In this document: one piece after another, positions 19,711-27,524 of the stretch
How positions within the stretch are numbered: position 1 is the stretch's first letter
Layout: each line of letters starts with the position of its first letter
Assembly (NCBI GenBank): GCA_934650975.1
Contig: CAKUFW010000010.1
Coordinates: 1-45,982 of the forward strand
Direction: 5' to 3'
Length of the DNA stretch: 45,982 nucleotides
Origin: an uncultured Collinsella sp.
GTDB taxonomy: Bacteria; Actinomycetota; Coriobacteriia; Coriobacteriales; Coriobacteriaceae
Translations under genes and position numbers: made by a program
Notes under the pieces: generated by a model
Database searches by the model: none
The model's input: only the letters and a program-made list of their open reading frames with translations
What the model was told of the DNA's origin: nothing

Positions 19711-21093
19711 CTAGCGTGCCTCTGCCTTGGCCTGGGCCAGGCGGTAGGTGCGCGCGGGGTGGCAAAGGAGTACGGCCACGACCATAAAGAACGCCGTGGT
19801 GCCCAGGCTGATGGGGTAGACCATCATGATATTCGCGAACGTGCGGAAGTTGGGGAACACGCAGAACACCCAGTAGAAGCGGATGCCGCAGACGCAGATC
19901 ATGGTGATGAGGGCGGGCAAGAGCGAGATGCCAAAGCCGCGTAGGTAGCCGGACATGTTTTCGTAGAACATGCTAAAGGCGTATGCGGGGAAAATCGAGC
20001 ACACGCGGATATAGCCGATCGAGACGATATTGGGATCGCTGTTAAAGAGCGACAGGATCTCGCGTCCCAAGCCGACAATGATGACGATGGTGGTGAGCGC
20101 GACAATGCCGCCTTCGACCAGGCAGACCTTGAGCGTCTTGGTGCAGCGGTCGATCTGGCGCGCGCCGTGGTTCTGCCCCACAAAGGTGGTGCAGGCCTGG
20201 CTAAAGCTGTTGAGCAGGTTGTAGCACACGTACTCCAGGCTCATGGCCGCGCTGGAGGCAGCCATGACCTCGGTGCCCAGGCTGTTGATGGCGGACTGGA
20301 TGATGATGTTTGCGACGGCAAAGACGGCGCTCTGGATACCGGCGGGCAGGCCAATCTTGACGATGCGCTTGAGGGCGACGGGGTCGATAGCAAGGTCGCG
20401 CGGGGTGACGCGGACGACGGAGTCGGTCTTGAGCAGGCGGACAAAGAGTGTGACGGCGCTCGTCGTATAGGCGATGGCCGTGGCGATAGCCACGCCGGCG
20501 ACGCCCCAGTGGAGCACGGGAACAAAGATGAGGTCCAGGCCAATATTGAGGACGGTGGACACGGCGAGCGCCTGGAGCGGCATGCGGGTGATACCGACGG
20601 AGCGGAAGATGGCGGCTTCGAAGTTGTAGAGCAAGATCGAGGGCATGCTCAGCAAAAAGACGCGCAGGTAGAGCGATGCGAGCGGCATGGTCTCGGCAGG
20701 GACGTTAAGCGCGGCGAGCATGGGCTCGGCAAAGATCTCGCCCAGCGCGATGACGACAAAGCCCACGAGTGCCATAAGGATCGAGGTGTGGACGGCGCGC
20801 TTGACCATGTTTTGGTCGTTGCGGCCGATGGCGTTGGCGATAACCACGTTGGAGCCAAGCGATAAGCCAATGAACAGGTTAATCATCAGGCTGGTAAGCG
20901 GCACGTTGGAGCCGACGGCGGCCATGGCAAGGGTTCCCTGGTCGCCCGAGAAGTTGCCGATAATGACCGTGGCGATGAGGTTCGACAGTTGCTCGAGGAT
21001 GCTCGTCGCGGCAACGGGAAAGGCGAACAGGGGAATGTTGCGCCACAGCGAGCCAGTCGTCATGTCAATGTGCTTAGATGCGGTATCAGCCAT
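19711..21093 (-). CDS. MATE-family multidrug efflux transporter
   Basis: A 460-residue protein with twelve membrane helices in two six-helix halves, beginning SLWRNIPLFAFPVAATSILEQ and with MATE-typical segments ATVIIGNFSGDQG, GLSLGSNVVIANAIG, and TTFVGQNHGARQ in the second half. MATE proteins expel drugs and organic cations using Na+ or H+ gradients. The start ATG (21093) follows GAGATTGAGAG. A perfect 35-bp inverted repeat lies 70 bp upstream and separates it from the divergent RlmA-like gene. No dedicated regulator adjoins it. Confidence 0.93.
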   Translation of the reverse strand: MADTASKHIDMTTGSLWRNIPLFAFPVAATSILEQLSNLIATVIIGNFSGDQGTLAMAAVGSNVPLTSLMINLFIGLSLGSNVVIANAIGRNDQNMVKRAVHTSILMALVGFVVIALGEIFAEPMLAALNVPAETMPLASLYLRVFLLSMPSILLYNFEAAIFRSVGITRMPLQALAVSTVLNIGLDLIFVPVLHWGVAGVAIATAIAYTTSAVTLFVRLLKTDSVVRVTPRDLAIDPVALKRIVKIGLPAGIQSAVFAVANIIIQSAINSLGTEVMAASSAAMSLEYVCYNLLNSFSQACTTFVGQNHGARQIDRCTKTLKVCLVEGGIVALTTIVIIVGLGREILSLFNSDPNIVSIGYIRVCSIFPAYAFSMFYENMSGYLRGFGISLLPALITMICVCGIRFYWVFCVFPNFRTFANIMMVYPISLGTTAFFMVVAVLLCHPARTYRLAQAKAEAR

Positions 21094-21163
21094 ACGCTCT
21101 CAATCTCTTATATGCGCTTCAATGCTAATTTGCGCAGACGATGATACTCCTAATACGACCACC

Positions 21164-21246
21164 CGGCACTTGGGGACGTTCCTTTTCTGCCGGCACTTGG
21201 GGACGTTCCTAAAGTGCCGGCAGAAAAGGAACGTCCCCAAGTGCCG
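21164..21246. repeat. Perfect 35-bp inverted repeat with nested direct repeat
   Basis: The left arm 21164-21198 is exactly complementary to the right arm 21212-21246, with a 13-base loop. Within the left half, CGGCACTTGGGGACGTTCCT occurs twice in direct orientation (21164-21183 and 21191-21210). The element sits between the divergent MATE and RlmA-like genes. It is non-coding and far longer than any terminator stem in the window. Confidence 0.95.
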
Positions 21247-21306
21247 CCATGTGGGGGAGGCGTGAGACAATGGTGGGCATTGTGTTGTCCGTGCTAAGGA
21301 GTTGCC

Positions 21307-22119
21307 ATGTTGTTGTGTCCCGTTTGCCATGAGCCGTTGGTGGACGACGAGCGTGGGGCTGCATGTGCGGGCGGGCATCGGTTCGATCGTGCGCGCGAGG
21401 GCTATCTGTACCTGTTGCGCTCGTCTAAGAGTGGTGACTCCATGGGCGATCCCAAGTCTCAGGCGCGCAGCCGTCGCGACTTTCTGAATCGCGACTACTA
21501 TGTGCCGTTGCGCGATGCGATGGTCGAGCTGGTGCGCAAGCAGGTGTCTGGGCGTGCTGCGTCTACGAGCGGCCCCATGACGCTGCTCGATATTTGCTGC
21601 GGCGAGGGCTATTACACGAGTGCCATGGGCGCGGTGCCGGGCGTGGACGCTTACGGGTTCGACTTGGGCAAAGAGATGGTGCGCCTGGCCGCCAAGCGCG
21701 GCGATGCGACCTATTTTGTGGCCAACATGAAGGATATCCCCGTGGCCGATGGCGCCTTCGATATGGTGACCGAGCTCTTTGCTCCCTTTAACGAGCGCGA
21801 GTTTGCCCGCGTGCTGGCGCCCGAGGGTTCGCTCTATACCGTGGTGCCGGGCGCCCGCCATCTCTTTGGACTCAAGGAAGTGCTCTACGATACGCCGTAC
21901 CTCAACGATGAAAAGCTGCCGCAGACTACCGAGCTTGAGCTCGTAGGCACACAGCGCGTGACGGCGTCGATCACCCTCCAGACGCAGGCCGACATCGAAG
22001 CCGTATTCCAGATGACGCCGTACTACTACCGCACACGCCCGGCAGACAAAGAGCGCCTGGCAAACCTGGACTCGCTCCAAACGGACATCGACTTCATCAT
22101 CGCCGAGTACCACCACTAA
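21307..22119 (+). CDS. RlmA-like 23S rRNA guanine-N1 methyltransferase
   Basis: A 270-residue methyltransferase. The N-terminal zinc site CPVCHEPL (residues 4-11) with CAGGHRFD, the linker containing GDPKSQARSRRDFLN, and the SAM motif LLDICCGEGYYTSAM (about 94-108) follow the order of RlmA(I)/RlmA(II), which methylate G745 or G748 of 23S rRNA in the peptide exit tunnel; RlmA(II) activity gives tylosin resistance in producers. Here the GDSKEM-like motif is GDPKSQ. ATG 21307 follows AAGGAG by six bases. Which guanine is modified cannot be told. The final A of its stop codon is also the first base of a palindromic repeat. Confidence 0.85.
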   Translation: MLLCPVCHEPLVDDERGAACAGGHRFDRAREGYLYLLRSSKSGDSMGDPKSQARSRRDFLNRDYYVPLRDAMVELVRKQVSGRAASTSGPMTLLDICCGEGYYTSAMGAVPGVDAYGFDLGKEMVRLAAKRGDATYFVANMKDIPVADGAFDMVTELFAPFNEREFARVLAPEGSLYTVVPGARHLFGLKEVLYDTPYLNDEKLPQTTELELVGTQRVTASITLQTQADIEAVFQMTPYYYRTRPADKERLANLDSLQTDIDFIIAEYHH

Positions 22120-22163
22120 CCTGCCAAAAAGGAACAGGTTTATTTTGGCAGGTTTTATCTGGG
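22119..22163. repeat. Palindromic repeat, CCTGCCAAAA family (single copy)
   Basis: The unit (22119-22153) has arms ACCTGCCAAAA and TTTTGGCAGGT around GGAACAGGTTTA-type sequence. The following TTTATCTGGG (22154-22163) is also shared with the pair at 42662-42763, so the homologous unit is about 45 bp. It begins within the stop codon of the RlmA-like gene. Confidence 0.9.
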
Positions 22164-22168
22164 CAAAC

Positions 22169-22212
22169 GAAGAAGGGCCGACCGCGTTGCTACGCGATCG
22201 GCCCTTCTTGTT
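22169..22212. terminator. Strong bidirectional terminator
   Basis: AAGAAGGGCCGA-C-CGCG pairs with CGCG-A-TCGGCCCTTCTT around TTGCTA, a stem of about 16 bp with A and T tracts on both sides. It lies between the convergent RlmA-like gene (plus) and the four-helix membrane protein gene (minus) and can serve both. Confidence 0.9.
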
Positions 22213-22243
22213 GCTCGTTGTAAGGGGTATGAGATGCAGGCGC

Positions 22244-22645
22244 CTACAGGCGATCCTTGTTCTCGGCCTTGACGGCGTGTGCCTGCTGAATAAAGAACAG
22301 GTCGTACACCACGATGACAAAGGCCACGATGTTAACGCTGCTGCCGCCGAGTGCGGGGAGCGTGAGCGCGGCCTGAGCGAGCGTGGCGACCGCGGCAACA
22401 ATACCGAGCTTAAACGCGCCATCCACCTGCGAAGGCTTGTTGGCGCCCTTGATGCCCGCAACGCCTGCGGCAAGGTCGACGAGGCCCTTGGCGATAATCA
22501 CGACGGCGGCGAGCATGGCGTTCGGTCCGTAGGTTGACTCGAGCTTGCCGGTCGCGATGCCGGCGATTCCAATGACGAGGCTTGCGATGCCCAGAACAAA
22601 ATAAATCAGGGCAAGGATTTTGAGTGTCTTGCGAGCGGCGCTCAT
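22244..22645 (-). CDS. Small four-helix membrane protein, unknown function
   Basis: A 133-residue hydrophobic protein with four predicted helices: residues ~8-32, ~44-66, ~76-98 and ~105-123. It starts with a basic MSAARKTLK and ends with a charged KAENKDRL tail, consistent with cytoplasmic ends. GAAAGGACC precedes ATG 22645. I recognise no named family. The helices are Ala/Gly/Val-rich with Gly-rich small-residue packing, as in small stress- or envelope-associated membrane proteins of Gram-positives. It is single, convergent with the RlmA-like gene and divergent from the 46-residue peptide gene. Confidence 0.8.
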   Translation of the reverse strand: MSAARKTLKILALIYFVLGIASLVIGIAGIATGKLESTYGPNAMLAAVVIIAKGLVDLAAGVAGIKGANKPSQVDGAFKLGIVAAVATLAQAALTLPALGGSSVNIVAFVIVVYDLFFIQQAHAVKAENKDRL

Positions 22646-22877
22646 GACTGGTCCTTTCGATGCGGGCGCGGAGAATCTGTCGCACCCAGGTTACGGCACA
22701 TATCGTGAAGCACATTGTAGTTCAACGTCGGCGCACATGCGCTTGAAAGCACTTTGAAGCCTGGGTGCTCCAACCTTTCAAAAAAGAAAGCTGGGCGTAA
22801 GCCAAATCGATGGCAGCGTATGCGCGGCGCTGCGATGATGAGGCCATGGTAAGGGCTGGACCGAAGGAGGAGCAATG

Positions 22878-23018
22878 ATGTACGGAGTAGAGCAGACGCG
22901 CGAGCCACGGTGGTTGGGAAGGCGCATGAGTGATTCTGTGATCGCTGCCGTGTGCACGGGATTGATGGCGGTGCTTTGCATTGGGATGCTGTGGACTATG
23001 TCGCATGTGGGACAATAA
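22878..23018 (+). CDS. 46-residue single-helix membrane peptide
   Basis: This short open frame has an excellent ribosome site (AAGGAGGAG, 22864-22872) seven bases ahead of ATG 22878; a second ATG at 22875 would add one residue. The product has a charged N-terminus (VEQTREPRWLGRRMSD) and one hydrophobic helix (about residues 20-41), then a short tail ending HVGQ. By the positive-inside rule the N-terminus should stay in the cytoplasm. It lies 63 bases before the RsmJ-like gene and may be cotranscribed with it. No homologue is recognised; coding status rests on the ribosome site and the coherent helix. Confidence 0.6.
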   Translation: MYGVEQTREPRWLGRRMSDSVIAAVCTGLMAVLCIGMLWTMSHVGQ

Positions 23019-23081
23019 CGGACGGTTGGGTGCCGGCATGAATGGCGCCCATGTATTCGTTTTGTTTGCTAAGGAGTGTCC

Positions 23082-23798
23082 ATGGGCGTCGTCGATCCCT
23101 TTTCTGTTGCACAGGCGGCAGGGCTCGAGTTAACCAGGACGTCCGAGGGCCTCACGCTCACCGACGGCGCGATGGAGCTGCGCGCCGATTTTACCCGCAT
23201 GCTTCCACGGCTCAAGCAGGGCCGTCTGCAGCAGGAGCTGCTGGTGAAGGCCGCCCGCGCGAAAGGCGTCGAGCGTCCGTGGGCAATCGATGCCACGGCA
23301 GGCTTTGGCGAGGATTCGCTGCTGTTGGCGGCCGCGGGCTTTACCGTCGATCTGTATGAGCAGGATTGCGTGATCGCGGCGCTGCTGCAGGATGCCTTGG
23401 ACCGTGCGGCGGACGATCCGGCGCTTGCGGATGCCGTGGCGCGTATGCGTTTACATGCAGGCGAGGACAGCATCGCCGGTCTTCACCAGACCGCCGCTTC
23501 GATTGAGCAAGGCGAGCTCGCCGCGCCCGATGTGGTATATCTAGACCCCATGTTTCCCGAGCGCACCAAGAGCGCGGCGGTCAAAAAGAAGTTTCAGTTG
23601 CTGCATCATTTGGAGCAGCCGTGCGCCGACGAGGAGACGTTGGTCGAGGCCGCACTTGCCGTGCGTCCGCGTAAAGTCGTTATTAAACGACCGGTGAAGG
23701 GCCCGTTGCTTGCCGGTATGAAGCCGAGCTACCAGCTTGCGGGCAAGGCCGTGCGCTACGATGTCTTGGTGCCGCCGCGTCCGTCATCTGCCGAGTAG
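23082..23798 (+). CDS. rsmJ: RsmJ-like 16S rRNA methyltransferase
   Basis: A 238-residue methyltransferase. The SAM-binding motif DATAGFGEDSLLLAA and the catalytic-region motif YLDPMFPERTKSA followed by VKKKFQLLHHL match the RsmJ (YhiQ) family, which methylates the N2 of G1516 in 16S rRNA. The segment LYEQDCVIAALLQDAL matches the family's conserved acidic strand and helix. I take ATG 23082 because AAGGAG lies six bases upstream; an in-frame GTG six bases earlier would abut the ribosome site. The 3' end overlaps a convergent gene by 43 bases. The protein is near the family length of about 250. Confidence 0.88.
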   Translation: MGVVDPFSVAQAAGLELTRTSEGLTLTDGAMELRADFTRMLPRLKQGRLQQELLVKAARAKGVERPWAIDATAGFGEDSLLLAAAGFTVDLYEQDCVIAALLQDALDRAADDPALADAVARMRLHAGEDSIAGLHQTAASIEQGELAAPDVVYLDPMFPERTKSAAVKKKFQLLHHLEQPCADEETLVEAALAVRPRKVVIKRPVKGPLLAGMKPSYQLAGKAVRYDVLVPPRPSSAE

Positions 23799-24121
23799 CG
23801 CTCAACGCGAGGGCGCAGCGCGATCTGTTTCCAAGGATGCGACGTCAGGTGCCAGCCGCCGCAGTATTCGCATTTGTAGCAGGCCAGGCCGCGACGCCCG
23901 CGGTTCTCGCAATCGGCCATAACGGCTTCGGCCTCGGCGCGCGTGTCGTAGCGGTTCTTGCGCTCGCACGACTTGTAGCGCCAGGCCTCGTCGCGCTCGG
24001 CATCCAGGGCGTCGCGACGATCGCCTTCTCGCGCAAACAGGTCGCTCATATCGCCGCCTGTGGCAGTGCTCAGAAACTCGCTTTTGGCCTTTGACCAGGC
24101 GGCTCGCTTTTTGCTTCCCAT
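23756..24121 (-). CDS. Small basic protein with a CxxC...H zinc-site pattern
   Basis: A 121-residue hydrophilic protein. The N-terminal half is basic and helical (MGSKKRAAWSKAKSEF), and the C-terminal half holds CERKNRYDTRAEAEAV and then CYKCEYCGGWHLTSHP. The Cys-x2-Cys-x2-Cys run with a downstream WHLTxH resembles a compact zinc-binding module seen in small actinobacterial and phage proteins; I cannot name the family. The start ATG 24121 has GGAGAGGGG ten bases upstream; the frame extends slightly further to a weaker TTG. It overlaps the 3' end of the rsmJ-like gene on the other strand by 43 bases. Confidence 0.75.
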   Translation of the reverse strand: MGSKKRAAWSKAKSEFLSTATGGDMSDLFAREGDRRDALDAERDEAWRYKSCERKNRYDTRAEAEAVMADCENRGRRGLACYKCEYCGGWHLTSHPWKQIALRPRVERYSADDGRGGTKTS

Positions 24122-24195
24122 CTGCTTCGTGCCCCTCTCCAAACGCTGGTATCATTGCTCAATCAAAGTGATACCAATAAACGTGAGGTCGCCGC

Positions 24196-24687
24196 GTGAT
24201 CATCAGAAAAACCCTCGATACCGACATTCCCGCCGTCATGGCAATCTATGACGCAGCCCGCGCTTTTATGCGCGAGCATGGCAATGCTACGCAGTGGCCG
24301 GTAGGCACGCCCTCGGCCGAGCAGCTCAAAAGCGATATCGCTGCGGGCGGTAGCTATGTATGCGAGGAGGACGGTCGCGTGGTGGCGACGTTCGCCTTTT
24401 TGCCGGGCCCGGACAGTTCCTATGATGTGATCGAGGACGGTCAATGGCGCAGCGACGTCCCGTATGCCGTGCTGCACCGCGTGGCATCCGACGGTACCAC
24501 GCATGGCGTTGCGGCCGCGATGTTTGCCTTTGCCAAGGAACGCGTCGACCATCTGCGCATCGACACGCATCAAGACAACCTGCCCATGCAAGGTGCCATC
24601 GCCAAGGCCGGGTTCGAGCGTGCCGGTATCGTATATGTGTCGGACGGTACGCCGCGCGTTGCCTTTGACTGGCTGCGCGAGGCGTAA
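24196..24687 (+). CDS. GNAT-family N-acetyltransferase
   Basis: A 163-residue acetyltransferase. It opens with the family pattern IIRKTLDTDIPAVMAIYDAAR and carries a central beta-hairpin (GRVVATFAFLPG) and a C-terminal half with HLRIDTHQDNLPMQGAIAKAGFERAG, the usual motif around the acetyl-CoA site and the 'neighbour' helix. The canonical Q/RxxGxG/A loop is weak (SDGTTHGVAAAMF), so CoA contacts may be unusual. The start is GTG 24196 with GTGAGG upstream. The substrate is unknown. It is followed by a clear terminator. Confidence 0.88.
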   Translation: MIIRKTLDTDIPAVMAIYDAARAFMREHGNATQWPVGTPSAEQLKSDIAAGGSYVCEEDGRVVATFAFLPGPDSSYDVIEDGQWRSDVPYAVLHRVASDGTTHGVAAAMFAFAKERVDHLRIDTHQDNLPMQGAIAKAGFERAGIVYVSDGTPRVAFDWLREA

Positions 24688-24722
24688 GGGCAGCACCTTG
24701 TATCAACAGTTCATGTGAACGG

Positions 24723-24749
24723 AAAATGGCCCCTAGCGGGGCCATTTTT
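24723..24749 (+). terminator. Rho-independent terminator after the GNAT gene
   Basis: AAATGGCCCC and GGGGCCATTT pair around TAGC and are followed by a T run. It lies 36 bases past the GNAT stop. A-rich sequence on the other side means it may also help terminate mscL transcripts. Confidence 0.9.
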
Positions 24750-24808
24750 GCTTGCAAGTGATGTTCTGGCTGGGTAAGGGGGCAGTGTCCGTCGCAGGGA
24801 AATGCTGG

Positions 24809-25234
24809 CTACGCCTTGGGCAGCTCGCTTCCGCAGTGGCAGCATTTGGTCGCGCCCTCATTTACCTCCTCCAGGCAATAAGGGCAGACGGGCTTGGGGG
24901 CGGCCTCCTCGGCGGGGGCGCCGGCCAACTTGTCGCCGATCTCCTGCGCCTTGTTAAACGCCTTGACGATGGCAAAGACAATAGCCGCCACGATCAAAAA
25001 GTTGATGCACGCGCCGATGAACGCGCCAAAGTCGATATTGGTGCCCGGCACCACCAGCCCCGAGATCTCGGTGGCGCTGCCGCCGGCGATGACGGCGATG
25101 AGCGGGTTGATGATGTTGTCGGTAAGCGAGGTCACGATGGCAGTGAACGCGCCGCCAATGATGACGCCGACGGCCATGTCCATCACGTTGCCGCGATTGA
25201 TGAATTCCTTGAATTCGTTGAGCAGTGCCTTCAT
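24809..25234 (-). CDS. mscL: Large-conductance mechanosensitive channel with C-terminal zinc ribbon
   Basis: A 141-residue channel. The N-terminus (MKALLNEFKEFINRGNVMDM), the pore helix AVGVIIGGAFTAIVTSL and the second helix FIGACINFLIVAAIVFAIVKA are typical of MscL, which opens under membrane tension to release solutes in osmotic shock. The C-terminal cytoplasmic helix is followed by an unusual CPYCLEEVNEGATKCCHCG: two Cys-x2-Cys knuckles forming a likely zinc ribbon. ATG 25234 follows GAGGAGCC. It is monocistronic. A terminator-like hairpin lies just beyond its stop. Confidence 0.95.
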   Translation of the reverse strand: MKALLNEFKEFINRGNVMDMAVGVIIGGAFTAIVTSLTDNIINPLIAVIAGGSATEISGLVVPGTNIDFGAFIGACINFLIVAAIVFAIVKAFNKAQEIGDKLAGAPAEEAAPKPVCPYCLEEVNEGATKCCHCGSELPKA

Positions 25235-25475
25235 GGTGGCTCCTCGTTGTTGTGGGGCTCGCATTGCCACCGCCCCAGATGAGCCCGGGCAGACAAAAGG
25301 GGAGGTGCCGGCTTTCGCAAGGCGCGAACCTACGAAAATCGCCGCGCGGCAACGCAGGGCGATGAGCTCGGTCGGGGGATAGGGCCCGCTTCGCCCGCCG
25401 GCTCGTAAATTGTATCATCCGGTGTGTGACAAAAGCGTACCCTGCGGGGTCGGTGGGCTATCAACGGGGGAGATC

Positions 25476-27479
25476 ATGTCGAAGCAAGCGGTCATAGGAA
25501 TTCTGGCGCACGTCGATGCCGGCAAGACCACGCTGGCCGAGGCCATGCTGTTTCATGCCGGCCGCATTCGCAAACGCGGGCGCGTGGACGATGGCGACTC
25601 GCATCTTGACACGAACGAGATTGAGCGCGAGCGCGGCATCACGATCTTCTCGTCGCAGGCCGTGCTCGACCACGGCGACACCCACGTTATGCTCGTGGAC
25701 GCTCCCGGGCATGTCGATTTTTCGGCCGAGGCGGAGCGCACGCTGCGCGCGCTCGACTATGCGATCCTGGTGGTGGGCGCCAACGACGGCGTACAGGGCC
25801 ATACCGAAACGTTGTGGCGCCTGCTTGCTCGTTACGACATTCCGACGTTCATCTTTATCAACAAAATCGATCTTGAGAACCCTGGTCGCGAAGTGCTGTT
25901 GGCTCAGCTTAGGCAGCGCCTTTCCGAGGGCTGTCTAGATGCCGAGGGCTTGCCGGCAGGTGGCGCCGTGCAAGAGGATGCCGCGGCGCTGGACGAGGGG
26001 GCGCTCGACGAGTTCCTTGAGGCGGGGGAGCTTTCGACAGCCACGCTTTCGCGCATGGTGGCCGAGCGCAGGTTGTTCCCCTGCTTTGCCGGCTCGGCGC
26101 TCAAGGACCAGGGCGTGGCGGAGCTGCTGGACGGCATGTGTGCTTTGATGTGCGAGCGGGCGTGGCTCTCGGAGTTCGCCGCACGTGTCTACCGCGTGAG
26201 TCGTGGAGACCGTGGCGAGCGTCTTGCCTGGGTCAAGGTGACGGGCGGTGTGCTGCGCGCAAAGCAGGTGATTGAGGGACGCTCCGGTGTCGAGGCATGG
26301 GAGCAGAAGATCGACCAGGTGCGCATCTATAACGGCGAGAAATACGAGCTTGCCCAAGAAGTTGCCGCCGGCAGTATCTGCGCCGTGACAGGCCTCGCGC
26401 ACGTTCGCCCAGGTGATGCCCTGGGCGCAGAGCCCATGGGCGAGCAGCCGATCATCGCGCCGGTTCTCACCTATACGGTTCTGCCGGGCGAGCACGATAT
26501 CCATACGGTGTTCCGGGCGCTGACCGAGCTTGCCGATGAGGATCCCATGCTCGGCGTAAGCTGGAACACGCATCTTGAGCAGATCCATCTGCAATTGATG
26601 GGCGCGGTGCAGCTCGAGGTCGTGCAGCGCGTGCTGGCCGATCGCTTTGGCCTTGCGGTTGCGTTTGAGTCCGGCGGCATCCTCTACAAGGAGACCATCT
26701 CGCAGCCGGTCGAGGGCGTGGGCCACTTTGAACCGCTGCGTCACTATGCCGAGGTGCACCTGCGCTTAGAGCCGCTGCCGGCGGGCTCGGGCGTGCAGTT
26801 TGGCACCGTGACCTCGACTGACGAGCTCGATCTGAACTGGCAACGCCTGGCGCTCACCAATGCCATGGAGCGTGACCACCTGGGCGTGCTGACCGGTTCG
26901 CCCATCACCGATATGCGCATTACGCTCACGGGCGGCCGTGCACATGCCAAGCACACCGAGGGCGGCGACTTTCGCCAGGCAACGTATCGCGCGATTCGCC
27001 AGGGGCTCATGCAGGCGCGTGAGGCGGGTGCGGCGGTGCTGCTGGAGCCGTGGTATCGCTTTGAGCTCGAGGTGCCGGGGGAGTGCGTGGGCCGCGCGCT
27101 TTCTGATGCCACGCGTATGGGTGCCGAGTACGAGCCGCCGGCGATGACTGACGACCGGGCTAAACTGGTGGGCCGCGTGCCGGCATCCGAGGTGCAGGAC
27201 TATGCCCTGGAGGTGGCTGCCTACACGAGCGGCCGCGGGCATCTGTACCTGGAGTTTGCCGGCTATGCGCCCTGCCATGATGCTGAGCGCGTGATCGAGA
27301 CGGCCGCCTATGAGCCCGAAGCCGATCTGCCTAACACGCCCGACTCGGTCTTCTGCTCTCACGGCGCCGGCTACACCGTCAAGTGGTACGACGTCCCCGC
27401 CGCCGCGCACGTAAAGGTCGACCCCGCCACCTTCCGCCCCTGGCGAGCGGCCGATGCGGAGTTCTTCGGCCATAGGTGA
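25476..27479 (+). CDS. Tet(M)/EF-G-type ribosome-associated GTPase
   Basis: A 667-residue translational GTPase with the domain order of ribosomal protection proteins. G1 is ILAHVDAGKTTL (residues ~9-20), G2/switch I ends in ERERGITI, G3 is DAPGHVDF and G4 NKID. The C-terminus DSVFCSHGAGYTVKWYDV resembles chromosomal Tet(M)-like paralogues in gut anaerobes rather than classical Tet(M). Such proteins bind the ribosome like EF-G; Tet(M) itself displaces tetracycline. Whether this one gives resistance cannot be decided. The start ATG 25476 follows GGGGGAG. A GNAT gene and a UvrA-like gene follow in the same direction. Confidence 0.85.
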   Translation: MSKQAVIGILAHVDAGKTTLAEAMLFHAGRIRKRGRVDDGDSHLDTNEIERERGITIFSSQAVLDHGDTHVMLVDAPGHVDFSAEAERTLRALDYAILVVGANDGVQGHTETLWRLLARYDIPTFIFINKIDLENPGREVLLAQLRQRLSEGCLDAEGLPAGGAVQEDAAALDEGALDEFLEAGELSTATLSRMVAERRLFPCFAGSALKDQGVAELLDGMCALMCERAWLSEFAARVYRVSRGDRGERLAWVKVTGGVLRAKQVIEGRSGVEAWEQKIDQVRIYNGEKYELAQEVAAGSICAVTGLAHVRPGDALGAEPMGEQPIIAPVLTYTVLPGEHDIHTVFRALTELADEDPMLGVSWNTHLEQIHLQLMGAVQLEVVQRVLADRFGLAVAFESGGILYKETISQPVEGVGHFEPLRHYAEVHLRLEPLPAGSGVQFGTVTSTDELDLNWQRLALTNAMERDHLGVLTGSPITDMRITLTGGRAHAKHTEGGDFRQATYRAIRQGLMQAREAGAAVLLEPWYRFELEVPGECVGRALSDATRMGAEYEPPAMTDDRAKLVGRVPASEVQDYALEVAAYTSGRGHLYLEFAGYAPCHDAERVIETAAYEPEADLPNTPDSVFCSHGAGYTVKWYDVPAAAHVKVDPATFRPWRAADAEFFGHR

Positions 27480-27487
27480 TAGAAGGC

Positions 27488-27503
27488 TGTCACATTGTCA
27501 CAT
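27488..27503. repeat. Tandem TGTCACAT octamers
   Basis: TGTCACAT is repeated exactly twice (27488-27503). The octamer is the outer arm of the palindromes at 30576 and 31807, so this may be a decayed member of that family. It lies between the Tet(M)-like and GNAT genes. Confidence 0.5.
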
Positions 27504-27524
27504 TGATAGATAAGAGGGCAAAAC

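Noticed and set aside
25476..27479. Calling the GTPase a tetracycline-resistance gene
   Set aside because: Sequence supports the Tet(M)/EF-G family but the C-terminus is of the chromosomal paralogue type; resistance cannot be inferred.
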